DNA of 13,466 nucleotides from CAZUFB01 sp048173955. GTDB lineage: Bacteria > Actinomycetota > Coriobacteriia > Coriobacteriales > UMGS124. Below are positions 6,106 through 13,089 of this stretch, piece after piece. The translations under genes and the position numbers were made by a program. The notes under the pieces are model-generated. The model was not told where the DNA came from and searched no databases. It saw only the letters and a list, made by a program, of their open reading frames with translations. The stretch covers positions 1 through 13,466 of the forward strand of contig DBEYOB010000145.1 of assembly GCA_048173955.1 (NCBI GenBank). The letters run 5' to 3'. Within the stretch, counting starts at the first letter, position 1, and every line of letters starts with the position of its first letter.

Positions 6106-7600
6106 TTTCAGACATCGGGCACCTTCCCGCTGCGTCCGGGCCGTCCTCGACCAGATCGATAAGCTCCTGGTGGCTGTGGATGCCGAGCTTGGCATACACA
6201 TGCTTCACGTGGGCTTTCACCGTGTTGCGCGAAACCTGCAGGGCATTCTCGATGTACTCGCGGTTGCGCCCGCGCGCGAGCATGGCGAACGTCTCCTCCT
6301 CGCGCGGCGTCAGACCATGCGCCCGGGCAATATCGTGGCAGCGGGCAGAAAACAGCTCCTCGGCGTTCAGCGCGATCTGCGCCGTCGCCACCGGGGCGGG
6401 CTCCACGACGCTCTCGATCTCGGCATGGAAGCTGTAGTTGCGCAGCGCGAAGAGCACATATCCCACGAACACGGTGAGGAACGCTACGACGACCAGCGAG
6501 AGCGCCCCCGCGTTGTCCGCCGCAAGCAGGCCGTTTGCCGAGGTCCCCATGAACGCGCCCAGCGTCGTGCCCAGGCCCCCGATGCCGTTCGCCCACCCGA
6601 AGGTCGACAGCGCGGCATAGCGGTTGCGCTGGGCGAGGTTCACCAACACGCAGGTGATGAACGCGTTGTAGAACGCGTTGCCCACGGCGAGCACGGTAGT
6701 CGCGACATGCGTGCCGTCCGGCGAGGCCGTCGACGCCAGGGCCATGCCCGCGACGAGCGCGAGGACCACAAGGTTGCAGAGGGCGTCGAGTGACAGCCTT
6801 CCCTTTCGGGCGAACACCAGCGCCAGCAGCGCCGCGGAGCACAGGGCCCCCGATGCCGTGCTGAAGCTCGGCGAGCCGTCGACCTCGCCGAAGCGCAGCG
6901 CAAAACCGAACGCCACGAACACGATGAGCTGGAACACGTAGAGCGTGCTCGACAGCGGCAAAAACGACGCGGGACGCGTGACGGCCAAATCGGCGGCCGG
7001 CTCCGAGCGCACGATGGCATCGGTCAGGCGCTCGGCCACCCCGCCGCACAGCGCCACCATGGCCAACGGAAGCACCACGAACGCCAGGGCGGCGCAGACC
7101 CACACCGGGCACAGGGCGAACAGCGCCGTGTCCAGCGCGTAGGCAAAGGCGACCCCCGCCACGGCGCACAAACCGACGCGCTCACCCGGAAGCGAGACGG
7201 CCGCCAAGTTGACGGCGACCGACGCCCAGCTGCGGCAGAGCGCCGCAACACAGGCCGCCGGCACGAGCAAGGCAGGCATGTGGAGAAGGACGCCGAAAAC
7301 GACGCCGGCAAAAGCGACGGGGGCGGCTGCGCAGCAGGCACGGTCGAACGTGCGGCCCCGGGCAAGTCGGGGCTGGCGCATCACCCCGACCGACAGTACG
7401 ATGAGGCAGACGGCCGAAAACACGATGCAGATGTCGCGCGTATAGGTGAACACGCCGTCGAACAGCGGGAACAACGCCTGGTTCATGAGCAGCACGGCGA
7501 GAAGCTGGCAGGTTAGACCGAGGACGATGCGCACCTCGCCGCCCCTGCGGGCAGGAGCGGAACCCGTTGCCGTACCAGCTGTGCCAGCCGTCGAACCCAT
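6065..7600 (-). CDS. LuxR-family regulator with MFS-like 12-helix membrane domain
   Basis: A 511-residue protein. After a short N-terminus (MGSTAGTAGTATG) come roughly twelve hydrophobic segments up to about residue 400, resembling an MFS-type membrane sensor. A LuxR/FixJ helix-turn-helix follows (about 427-484): LTPREEETFAMLARGRNREY, then NALQVSRNTVKAHVKHVYAKLGI. This membrane-plus-LuxR architecture is typical of Eggerthellaceae, where such genes often sit beside reductase genes. The start at 7600 is chosen because GGGGGAGG lies five to eight bases before it; an in-frame start at 7651 has no comparable site. The last ~12 residues (SEKMRVANEMR) are encoded by the right end of repeat element 1. 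It likely senses a ligand or membrane state and regulates nearby genes, perhaps the flavoprotein at 8385; this is inferred from neighbourhood. Confidence 0.85.
   Translation of the reverse strand: MGSTAGTAGTATGSAPARRGGEVRIVLGLTCQLLAVLLMNQALFPLFDGVFTYTRDICIVFSAVCLIVLSVGVMRQPRLARGRTFDRACCAAAPVAFAGVVFGVLLHMPALLVPAACVAALCRSWASVAVNLAAVSLPGERVGLCAVAGVAFAYALDTALFALCPVWVCAALAFVVLPLAMVALCGGVAERLTDAIVRSEPAADLAVTRPASFLPLSSTLYVFQLIVFVAFGFALRFGEVDGSPSFSTASGALCSAALLALVFARKGRLSLDALCNLVVLALVAGMALASTASPDGTHVATTVLAVGNAFYNAFITCVLVNLAQRNRYAALSTFGWANGIGGLGTTLGAFMGTSANGLLAADNAGALSLVVVAFLTVFVGYVLFALRNYSFHAEIESVVEPAPVATAQIALNAEELFSARCHDIARAHGLTPREEETFAMLARGRNREYIENALQVSRNTVKAHVKHVYAKLGIHSHQELIDLVEDGPDAAGRCPMSETMSEKMRVANEMR
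6094..6117. repeat. 12-bp tandem duplication at the element edge
   Basis: TTTCAGACATCG occurs twice in tandem (6094-6105 and 6106-6117). In luxR it encodes the duplicated MSETMSEK-like tail residues. It marks the outer edge of repeat element 1. Confidence 0.7.
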
Positions 7601-7666
7601 AGCATCCTCCCCCACACCGTCCGCGTTGCGGACCCCCCATATCGACCCCACCTTACGGCACCTTCG

Positions 7667-7672
7667 ATTCTA
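7667..7672 (-). promoter_or_regulatory. Possible -10 element of luxR
   Basis: Minus-strand TAGAAT (5 of 6 to consensus) lies about 67 bases before the luxR start at 7600. No convincing -35 is seen 16-18 bases upstream (TTCTCG at a 17-bp spacing is weak), so this is a candidate only. Confidence 0.3.
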
Positions 7673-7714
7673 GACGATGGCTCGGCAGTCGAGAACCGCA
7701 GAAAGAGTGGCGAT

Positions 7715-7850
7715 GGGCGAAATGCGGCGCTGGTTGAGATGCGACAGCGGGTGCGATGCGTCGCCGGGCGAAGCGCGGCGACGGGCGCGATGCGACGTTG
7801 GCCAAGATGCGGCGTTGGGCGCGATGCGACGTTGGCCAAGATGCGGCGTT
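7715..7850. repeat. 17-bp tandem repeat array, eight units
   Basis: Eight consecutive 17-base units, exactly in register: 7715, 7732, 7749, 7766, 7783, 7800, 7817 and 7834. The last four alternate GGGCGCGATGCGACGTT and GGCCAAGATGCGGCGTT, giving two perfect 34-bp dimers; the first four are degenerate, with a shared GATGCG-type core. The array lies upstream of luxR and abuts repeat element 2. All three minus-strand frames are open across it, but 17 is not a multiple of 3 and no ribosome-binding site is seen, so it is probably non-coding. Confidence 0.85.
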
Positions 7851-8040
7851 AACTGAAGAAATCGCAGTTGCGAACGATTTGTCCGATGCCCGCCCGGAGG
7901 ACTGAAGGCCGCGGAAGTCATACTGTTTCAAAAATGACAACTACATCTACCATTATGGTAATTTGTGGTCTTATGTGCGTTATGCGACCGCTCTTTGAAG
8001 CAGTACCTTTCGTTCGTAACGTGCATTTTTTCAGACAACG
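7847..8040. repeat. Repeat element copy 2: 182-bp core (7853-8034) with inverted ends
   Basis: The left end CTGAAGAAATCGCAGTTGCG (from 7853, continuing AACGATTTG) and the right end (minus strand from 8034: CTGAAAAAATGCACGTTACG, continuing AACGAAAGG) match copy 1 at 26/29 each. Copy 1 and copy 2 have the same length and the same orientation, and lie on either side of luxR. The interior is AT-rich and non-coding. Both interiors carry TATGTGC at nearly the same offset (about 90 bases in). The interiors otherwise differ substantially. Confidence 0.65.
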
Positions 8041-8076
8041 GGCGATTCGCGGTGCAGCAACGCAAACGGGCGGCGT

Positions 8077-8124
8077 CCCGGACGGCATCCCGAACCGTCA
8101 TCCGGACGGCGTTCCGAACCGTCA
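8077..8124. repeat. 24-bp tandem direct repeat, two units
   Basis: Units 8077-8100 and 8101-8124 share CCGGACGGC and CCGAACCGTCA, differing at three positions. A partial third unit may precede them (GGCGTCCCG). They lie between repeat element 2 and the flavoprotein terminator. Function is unknown. Confidence 0.6.
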
Positions 8125-8200
8125 GATTGCGAAACAGGCCTGCAGGTATGGAACCGAATGGCGCATCCGCCCCCATGCGGCATGCGAACATGCGTCATGC

Positions 8201-8249
8201 AAAAAGGGCGCCCGGTCGGCGGCAAGCTCGCCGCGTCCCGAACGCCCTT
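8201..8249 (-). terminator. Rho-independent terminator, minus strand
   Basis: AAGGGCG (8204-8210) pairs with CGCCCTT (8243-8249), with an inner GGCGGC/GCCGC-type stem, and minus-strand transcription ends in a T run (the A's at 8201-8205). It lies about 140 bases after the stop of the flavoprotein gene and before luxR, so it likely ends that transcript and separates the two genes. Confidence 0.6.
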
Positions 8250-8306
8250 CGATTTCAGCCGGTCGACCGCTCGCCCGGCGGGGCCATTACAGCCGGTCAA
8301 CCGCTC

Positions 8307-8357
8307 TCGGTAGTCATCCAGCTTCGGTAGTCACCCAGCTTCGGCAGTCACCCCGCC
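8307..8357. repeat. Second 17-bp tandem array, three units
   Basis: Units at 8307, 8324 and 8341: TCGGTAGTCATCCAGCT, TCGGTAGTCACCCAGCT and TCGGCAGTCACCCCGCC. The period equals that of the array at 7715-7850 but the sequence is unrelated. A CAGCCGGTC-[GA]-ACCGCTC duplication (about 8256-8272 and 8290-8306) precedes it. It ends 27 bases after the flavoprotein stop codon on the minus strand. Confidence 0.8.
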
Positions 8358-8384
8358 TAGCAGGAACCCGCCTCAGCGGAGACC

Positions 8385-10094
8385 CTACTCCGCCGAGCCG
8401 ATCTCCTGACCCAGGACGTAGCCTTCGGTCGTGGTGCGGCCGCAGGCGAGGCCGGTGAAGAGATTGGGATAGCTCACGCAGAAGAAACCGCCCGAGCAGT
8501 CGCCCAGGGCATAGAGGCCCTCGATGGGGTTGTTGTCCTGGTCGAGGACGCGCATGTGGGTGTCGATGAGCACGCCGTCGTAGGTGGCCAGGTGCCAGGC
8601 ACCGGTGCGCACGCCGTAGTAGGGCGGCGTGTCGATCTTGGTCAGGCGGTAGGCCTCCTTGTAGTAGTCGGTGTCCTCGCCGGCGTCGCAGAAGCCGTTG
8701 TACTTCTCGACCGTCGCCGCCAGGTTCTCGGCCGGGATGTTGAGCTTCTCGGCAAGCTCCTCGATCGTATCAGCGACCTGGATGTAGCCGCTGTCGATGA
8801 GCCCCTGGTTCATGTTGTCCCACACGACGTCGAAGGGGATGTTGTTCTGGGCGCCGTTGTCGAACGGGAACAGGCGGCAGCAGCCGACCTCCTCCATCTG
8901 CTCGGCCTTCTCCTTGGCGGCCGAGTCCCAAATGTCGACATAGGTGTGCTGAGGCTGGCCCCAGGCGCTGTGGAGCATGTAGTCGTAGGGACCGCTCTCG
9001 TTGCAGAAGCGCTCGCCGTTGAGGTTCACCTTGAGGAAGGGCTGCTCGCCGAACCAGAACCACTGTCCGACCACGTTGTTGCCCGCGACCTCGTCGGGCT
9101 TGACGCAGCAGCGGTTGAAGACGATCGAAGTGCCGATCGGGTCCTTGCGGGCGCCGAGCCACATGGCCGCCTTGATGCCCGAGCCGTCGTCGGTCGAGCC
9201 GTTGGTGCACAGGATGCGGCTGTCGAGCACCTCGGGCTGCAGGGCGCGCATCATCTCGGTGTTGGTGCTGTAGCCGCCCGTTGCCAGCACGACGCCCTTC
9301 GAGGCGTTGATGCGGATGTAGTGCTCGTCGTTCTTGTCCTGGGCGATGGCGCCGGTCACGCGGCCGTTCTCATCCTGCTCAAGCTTGACGAGCGGCGTCG
9401 CGTAGCGCACCTCGGCGCCCGCCTCGACGGCGGCGGCGCGCATGATCGAGGAGTACGACTCGCCCTCGCCGGCCTGGTCGTTGGTGTGCGGGCTGTGACC
9501 GGTGGCGTAGGCGCGGTCGCGGCCCTCGCCGTCCTGGTTGCCGATGCCGCCCTCGAACTCCATGTAGGCCTTGCCGGTGTTCTCGATGGTCTCGGTGACC
9601 CAGTCGACGGCCTCGCCGGAGCGCTGGATCCACAGCTTGATGAGGTCGTAGTTGCAGTAGCCGTTCGCGTAGCGCACGATGTCCTCGAGAGCGTCCTTCT
9701 CGGAAATCTCGAACTCGGGGAACTCTGCGAACGACTCCTGCTGCAGCTTGGAGTTGATGGCGCCGATGTCCTCGCGCATGCTTTGGACGAGGTCCTCGGC
9801 GTCGCGCTCGATGACCAGGACCTGGTTGCCCGCCTGGGCGGCGGACAGGGCGCAGGGAACGCCGCCCGTGCCGAAGCCGCAGATGAGCACCTCGGTGTCG
9901 ACGGTCTCGGTGATGGACGCCTCGTCGATCTCCGGGGCGGTGCCAAGCCAGGCGGGCGTCTCCTCGGTCAGGGCGTCGAGCGCCTGGGCGCTGCGGGGCT
10001 CGGCGGCTGCGGAGACGGCACCGGCTGCGGCGACGCCCGCCGCGGCCAGACCGGCACCCTGCAGGAAGCTACGGCGGCTTATCGTGTTCTCCAT
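8385..10094 (-). CDS. Tat-exported FAD flavoprotein, fumarate reductase-like
   Basis: A 569-residue protein with a Tat signal (SRRSFLQGAG at residues 6-15, Ala-rich core, likely cleavage near AQA at about 34-36). The FAD-binding-2 domain starts with VDTEVLICGFGTGGVPCALS and VLVIERD (dinucleotide-binding fold), and ends with GLYALGDCSGGFFCVSYPN and GLACGRTTTEGYVLG, the C-terminal FAD signature of the fumarate reductase/succinate dehydrogenase flavoprotein family. No CxxCH haem motif is present, so electrons must come from a separate donor, and none is encoded in the window. Eggerthellaceae carry many such exported reductases for diverse electron acceptors; the substrate here cannot be assigned. 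The ATG at 10094 is supported by GAGGAGG eight to nine bases upstream; the frame stays open further upstream, but that part is not coding-like. It lies upstream of luxR on the same strand. Confidence 0.88.
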   Translation of the reverse strand: MENTISRRSFLQGAGLAAAGVAAAGAVSAAAEPRSAQALDALTEETPAWLGTAPEIDEASITETVDTEVLICGFGTGGVPCALSAAQAGNQVLVIERDAEDLVQSMREDIGAINSKLQQESFAEFPEFEISEKDALEDIVRYANGYCNYDLIKLWIQRSGEAVDWVTETIENTGKAYMEFEGGIGNQDGEGRDRAYATGHSPHTNDQAGEGESYSSIMRAAAVEAGAEVRYATPLVKLEQDENGRVTGAIAQDKNDEHYIRINASKGVVLATGGYSTNTEMMRALQPEVLDSRILCTNGSTDDGSGIKAAMWLGARKDPIGTSIVFNRCCVKPDEVAGNNVVGQWFWFGEQPFLKVNLNGERFCNESGPYDYMLHSAWGQPQHTYVDIWDSAAKEKAEQMEEVGCCRLFPFDNGAQNNIPFDVVWDNMNQGLIDSGYIQVADTIEELAEKLNIPAENLAATVEKYNGFCDAGEDTDYYKEAYRLTKIDTPPYYGVRTGAWHLATYDGVLIDTHMRVLDQDNNPIEGLYALGDCSGGFFCVSYPNLFTGLACGRTTTEGYVLGQEIGSAE

Positions 10095-10733
10095 GATGAC
10101 TACCTCCTCATCTGCGTCCGTCCGACGCGCGGGTGCAATGGCACGCGCGGCGACGGGCGCACCGTGTTGGCGACGGCGTACGGAGGAATTCGCGGAATCG
10201 GCGAGCATGCCGCACCGCAACCCCGGCGCCGTTTGACAGTCGGCATCATGCACCCGGACGACCAAAGGGCACCATTGCCCTGCCGGGGTAATCTTTGCAG
10301 GTGAGGCCCCGTGCGGAGAGGACCGCCGGTTCTTACCCCGGCGGGGTGAGGGGCAGCGAGCGAGGTTCGGGCGGCACCGTGCGGGATTGCCCGCGTGCCT
10401 CGGGCCTCGGGATACCCTCTGCACCTGAAAACGGCCCGATGCGTGCAGGACGCTCTCGAGTGAACGAAGAAATCGGGCCGCTGCGCGGCGGGAACGGGAT
10501 TGACAGGGAGTCATTTTTACGTTGCAGAAAGTTAAATTTACATTTCCCTGATCTTCGTCTCTTTCTCTCGCATGCAAGCCGTTCACTCGACAGCGATTTG
10601 CACCGATTCGGGCATTTTTAGGTGCAGCGGGGTATGGCGCACCCCCAAGCGGCACAGCCCCCGAGTGGCACGTCGGCGTACGGCTGCGGGGTATGGCGCG
10701 GCAGAGTCCGCAGTCGGCAGGCAATCGGCAACC
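10095..10733. other. Gene-free upstream region of the flavoprotein gene
   Basis: No convincing gene is seen in about 640 bases. Contents: a 7-bp hairpin CCGCCGG/CCGGCGG (10323-10329, 10338-10344); a perfect 9-bp inverted repeat CGGCCCGAT/ATCGGGCCG (10432-10440, 10472-10480); a larger imperfect inverted repeat (10434-10613) around an AT-rich core at about 10505-10560; and a perfect 14-bp direct repeat GCGGGGTATGGCGC (10627-10640 and 10686-10699). The flavoprotein promoter probably lies here on the minus strand, but I cannot point to a clear -35/-10 pair. Confidence 0.5.
10434..10613. repeat. Imperfect 33/34-bp inverted repeat around an AT-rich core
   Basis: The arms at 10434-10466 and 10580-10613 match in inverted orientation at 27 of 34 positions with one gap, including a perfect 11-bp inner end TCGAGTGAACG / CGTTCACTCGA. 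The enclosed ~110 bases include an AT-rich stretch. The overall design and size (180 bp) resemble the 182-bp elements around luxR, and the arms share CGATG and an inward GAACGA with them, but overall similarity is low (18/31 for the left arm). Confidence 0.5.
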
Positions 10734-10766
10734 AAAAAGCCCGGGCGGGTCTCCCCGTCCGGGCTT
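10734..10766 (-). terminator. Rho-independent terminator after tRNA-Lys
   Basis: On the minus strand AAGCCCGG pairs with CCGGGCTT, followed inward by one mismatch and a CGGG/CCCG extension with a four-base loop; a run of five T's follows (A's at 10734-10738). It starts 14 bases after the tRNA-Lys CCA end, so it terminates the two-tRNA transcript. Confidence 0.8.
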
Positions 10767-10780
10767 GGCAAGACAATCGA

Positions 10781-10857
10781 TGGTGGGCCGTCAGGGATTC
10801 GAACCCTGGACCTTGGGATTAAGAGTCCCCTGCTCTGGCCAGCTGAGCTAACGGCCC
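10781..10857 (-). tRNA. tRNA-Lys (anticodon CTT)
   Basis: The minus strand folds as a cloverleaf: acceptor GGGCCGT/ACGGCCC, D-arm GCTC...GAGC, anticodon loop CTCTTAA (anticodon CTT, Lys), T-arm CAGGG-TTCGAAT-CCCTG, discriminator A at 10784, and an encoded CCA (10781-10783). The outermost anticodon-stem pair is a G-A mismatch. It is transcribed after tRNA-His with a 10-base gap. Confidence 0.95.
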
Positions 10858-10867
10858 ATCGGCTGCA

Positions 10868-10944
10868 TGGGGTGGGAAAAGGGGCTCGAACCCTCGACCT
10901 ACGGAGCCACAGTCCGTCGCTCTGCCAACTGAGCTACTCCCACC
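10868..10944 (-). tRNA. tRNA-His (anticodon GTG)
   Basis: The minus-strand cloverleaf has acceptor GTGGGAG/TTCCCAC, D-arm GCTC...GAGC, anticodon loop CTGTGGC (anticodon GTG, His), T-arm GAGGG-TTCGAGC-CCCTT and an encoded CCA (10868-10870). The discriminator is C73 (base 10871) and the base before the acceptor is G, so the His-specific G-1:C73 pair is encoded (G-1 at 10944). Confidence 0.95.
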
Positions 10945-10962
10945 AGGTGTTGCAGCCAGGTA

Positions 10963-10991
10963 ATAATGACGTGACAGCATTTAAAACGCAA
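10963..10991 (-). promoter_or_regulatory. Probable tRNA operon promoter
   Basis: On the minus strand TTGCGT (10986-10991), a 17-bp AT-rich spacer, and CATTAT (10963-10968, 4 of 6 to consensus). The -10 lies 18 bases before the mature tRNA-His end. The -35 is weak, so the exact position is uncertain. Confidence 0.4.
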
Positions 10992-11065
10992 GCCTCAACG
11001 AGCAGTACAGATTTTCTCCACGACTGCACTCCCGCACGTTCCGCGCACGCCGGCCACGAAGAAAA

Positions 11066-11443
11066 CTACGCGCTCTTGGCCTCCTCCTTGCTCGTGAGGA
11101 TCGCGTCGATGCCCGTCTCGCCCGTATGGATGCGGATGGCCTCCTCGACCTGGTAGATGAAGATCTTCCCGTCGCCCACCTCGCCCGTGACGCCGGTGCG
11201 GGCGTTGTCCAGTATCACCCGGCACACCTCGTCGATGCGCTCGTCGGGCAGGACGATCTCGATCTTGACCTTGGCGCGCAGCTGCACGAGCACCTCGGTG
11301 CCCCGATAGTACTCGGTCCAGCCGTGCTGGTTGCCCGCGCCCTGCACCTGCGAGATGGTCATACCCTCGACGTCCGCGGCGAACAGGGCGCTCTTGATGT
11401 CTTCGATGACCTCGGGTCTGACGATAGCCTCGATCTTCTTCAA
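11066..11443 (-). CDS. glnK: P-II family nitrogen regulatory protein
   Basis: A 125-residue cytoplasmic signal protein (family usual length about 112), starting MKKIEAIVRPEVIEDIKSAL. P-II trimers sense 2-oxoglutarate and ATP/ADP, and the member paired with amtB normally blocks the ammonium channel when nitrogen is plentiful. Visible features: the T-loop with Q39 (GNQHG), TEYYRG at 43-48, K58, and the B-loop TGEVGDGKIF followed by RIHTGETG. The residue at the E. coli Tyr51 uridylylation position is Val. The B-loop region has three extra residues (TGVTGEVGDG). The TTG at 11443 is chosen because the family starts here and AAGGGAG lies 11 bases upstream; a GTG at 11452 is too close to that site, and an ATG at 11464 lacks one. 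It lies 123 bases after amtB on the same strand. The symbol glnK rests on that pairing. Confidence 0.9.
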   Translation of the reverse strand: MKKIEAIVRPEVIEDIKSALFAADVEGMTISQVQGAGNQHGWTEYYRGTEVLVQLRAKVKIEIVLPDERIDEVCRVILDNARTGVTGEVGDGKIFIYQVEEAIRIHTGETGIDAILTSKEEAKSA

Positions 11444-11515
11444 AGCGGTCACATCTCCCTTCATGGTCGTCGGCCGGGCTGCGGCCGCATTGGGCCGGCG
11501 GCAGCGAAGGCCGCC

Positions 11516-11531
11516 TGGTGCACCATGGTGC
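11516..11531. promoter_or_regulatory. Overlapping palindromes between amtB and the P-II gene
   Basis: GCACCATGGTGC (11520-11531) is a perfect 12-bp palindrome and overlaps the perfect 10-bp palindrome TGGTGCACCA (11516-11525). It is a possible regulator site or processing hairpin between the two genes. No known nitrogen-regulator box was recognised. Confidence 0.3.
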
Positions 11532-11566
11532 CAGTGAAATATCGCCAACAGGTTTCACGCTCAAGT

Positions 11567-12823
11567 CTAGTTCAAGTCCATACCGCTAAAGGCAGGATAA
11601 GCGGGCTCACCGTGCTCGGAGACGTCGAGCCCGCGCGCCTCGTCGCGCACGTCGACGCGCAGCGGTCCCCCGACGAGCTCGATCGCCTTGGCGATGAGGA
11701 ACGTCATCGCGGCGGCGAACGCCACCACGAACAGCACGGAGGCGAGCTGGCGCACGACCTGGGCCGGGTCGCCGTAGAGCAGCCCGGCGAAACCTCCGAG
11801 CTCCGGGGAGGCGAACACGCCGGTCAGCACGGTGCCGCACATGCCGCCCACGCCGTGCACGCCGAACGCGTCGAGCGCGTCGTCGTAGCCGAGGCGCCGC
11901 TTGAGGCGCGAGACGGCGAAGAAGCAGACCACGGCGACCGCCGCGCCCATGACGGCCGACGCCCAGACCTCGACGTAGCCGGCGCCCGGCGTGACCGCCA
12001 CCAGGCCGGCCACCGCGCCCGAGCAGGCACCGAGCAGCGTGCATTTGCCGGTGACGACCCGCTCGACCGCCATCCACGCCACCAGGCCGGCCGCGGCGGC
12101 GGTGTTGGTCGTGGCGAACGCAAGGCCCGCCTGGCCGTTGGCCGCGCCCGCCGAGCCCGCGTTGAAGCCGAACCAGCCAAGCCACAGGAAGAGCGTCCCC
12201 AACATCACGAACGGGATGTTGTGCGGCTGGTAGGTCAGCTTACCGTTGCCGCGGCGCGCCCCGACCATCAGGGCGAGCACCAGGGCGGAGACGCCCGAGC
12301 TGATGTGCACCACGTCGCCGCCGGCAAAATCGTATGCCCCGATGACCTCGGCGACCCAGCCGCCGCCCCACACCATGTGCGCCAGCGGGGCATAGACGAG
12401 CAGCACCCAGAGCACGACAAAGGCGATGAAGCGGCCGAACCTCATCCGCTCGACGACGCCGCCCGCAATAATCGCCACCGTGATGAGCGCGAACATGCCC
12501 TGGAAGAGGGCCCAAACGTACTCGGGGATGTCGCCGTGGAGCTCGTCGAGCCCCATCCCCGCCAAAAACAGCCGGTCGAGCCCTCCGATGACGGGGTTCG
12601 CCGTCCCGTCCGCCGCGGCAAAGCCGTCGCCGAACGCCAGAGAATAGCCCGCCGCGACCCACAGCAGGCTCACCACGCCGGCGACCCCGACGCACATGAG
12701 CATCGTGTTCCCCACGTTCTTGCGGCGCACCATGCCGCCGTAGAAGAACCCGATGCCCAGCGTCATGATGAACACCAGAAACGCGCAGACCAGCATGAAC
12801 GCCGTATTGCCCGTGTCGAGCAT
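11567..12823 (-). CDS. amtB: Ammonium transporter, Amt/MEP family
   Basis: A 418-residue inner-membrane ammonium channel with about eleven membrane helices. Key residues are present: the pore His pair H173 (GGDVVHISSG) and H323 (AFGVHGVGGMCG), the structural Asp in YDFAGGD (D165), gate Phe residues near 111 (GMFALIT) and 220 (GWFGFNAGS), and the family motif WFGFNAGSAGAANG. The ATG at 12823 is chosen because GAGGTGGGG lies just upstream and the protein then starts directly at the first helix (MLDTGNTAFMLVCAFLVFIM); an extended start at 12961 adds a basic non-conserved stretch. It is followed on the same strand by the P-II gene, the classic amtB-P-II pair, so it probably imports ammonium under nitrogen limitation and is gated by P-II. 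No convincing promoter was found in 12824-13089; a 9-bp inverted repeat GTTTCCACC/GGTGGAAAC lies at 12877-12885 and 12981-12989. Confidence 0.94.
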   Translation of the reverse strand: MLDTGNTAFMLVCAFLVFIMTLGIGFFYGGMVRRKNVGNTMLMCVGVAGVVSLLWVAAGYSLAFGDGFAAADGTANPVIGGLDRLFLAGMGLDELHGDIPEYVWALFQGMFALITVAIIAGGVVERMRFGRFIAFVVLWVLLVYAPLAHMVWGGGWVAEVIGAYDFAGGDVVHISSGVSALVLALMVGARRGNGKLTYQPHNIPFVMLGTLFLWLGWFGFNAGSAGAANGQAGLAFATTNTAAAAGLVAWMAVERVVTGKCTLLGACSGAVAGLVAVTPGAGYVEVWASAVMGAAVAVVCFFAVSRLKRRLGYDDALDAFGVHGVGGMCGTVLTGVFASPELGGFAGLLYGDPAQVVRQLASVLFVVAFAAAMTFLIAKAIELVGGPLRVDVRDEARGLDVSEHGEPAYPAFSGMDLN

Positions 12824-13089
12824 CGTCCCCACCTCGCTTCCTCGTTCGCCGCCGCGCGCAGGCGTGACCGCGCGGCGTTTCCACCGTGTCGCGCCAACCA
12901 TAGGAAGCGCAGGTTGCGGGCGCATTTCCGCAAACGGACGGTAACGAGGGTGTCGACGCATCGTAAATCACGCAACATCGGGTGGAAACAGAGGCGCGGC
13001 ACACCCCGGGTCGGCAAGAAGTCGCCGCGGAGGTGCGCCGCGCCTGATTCGACAGGTCGAAGCCAGCCTGATCCCGGATGCGGGCAGGA

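Noticed and set aside
7715..7850. CRISPR array
   Set aside because: Units are directly adjacent 17-mers without spacers, and no cas genes are present.
7928..8191. Small minus-strand frame of 87 codons containing LSEKMHVTNER
   Set aside because: Its resemblance to the LuxR tail comes from the shared repeat element end; no ribosome-binding site or domain was recognised.
8556..10304. 582-codon + strand open frame opposite the flavoprotein
   Set aside because: Antisense shadow of a high-GC gene, low-complexity Val/Leu/Gly/Asp composition.
10323..10344. Hairpin CCGCCGG/CCGGCGG as a terminator or riboswitch
   Set aside because: No T run follows on either strand and no known riboswitch core was recognised; likely chance in GC-rich DNA.
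10095..10724. Upstream extension of the flavoprotein reading frame (210 more codons)
   Set aside because: The clear Tat signal and ribosome-binding site place the start at 10094; the extension is Arg/Pro/Cys-rich with no recognisable domain.
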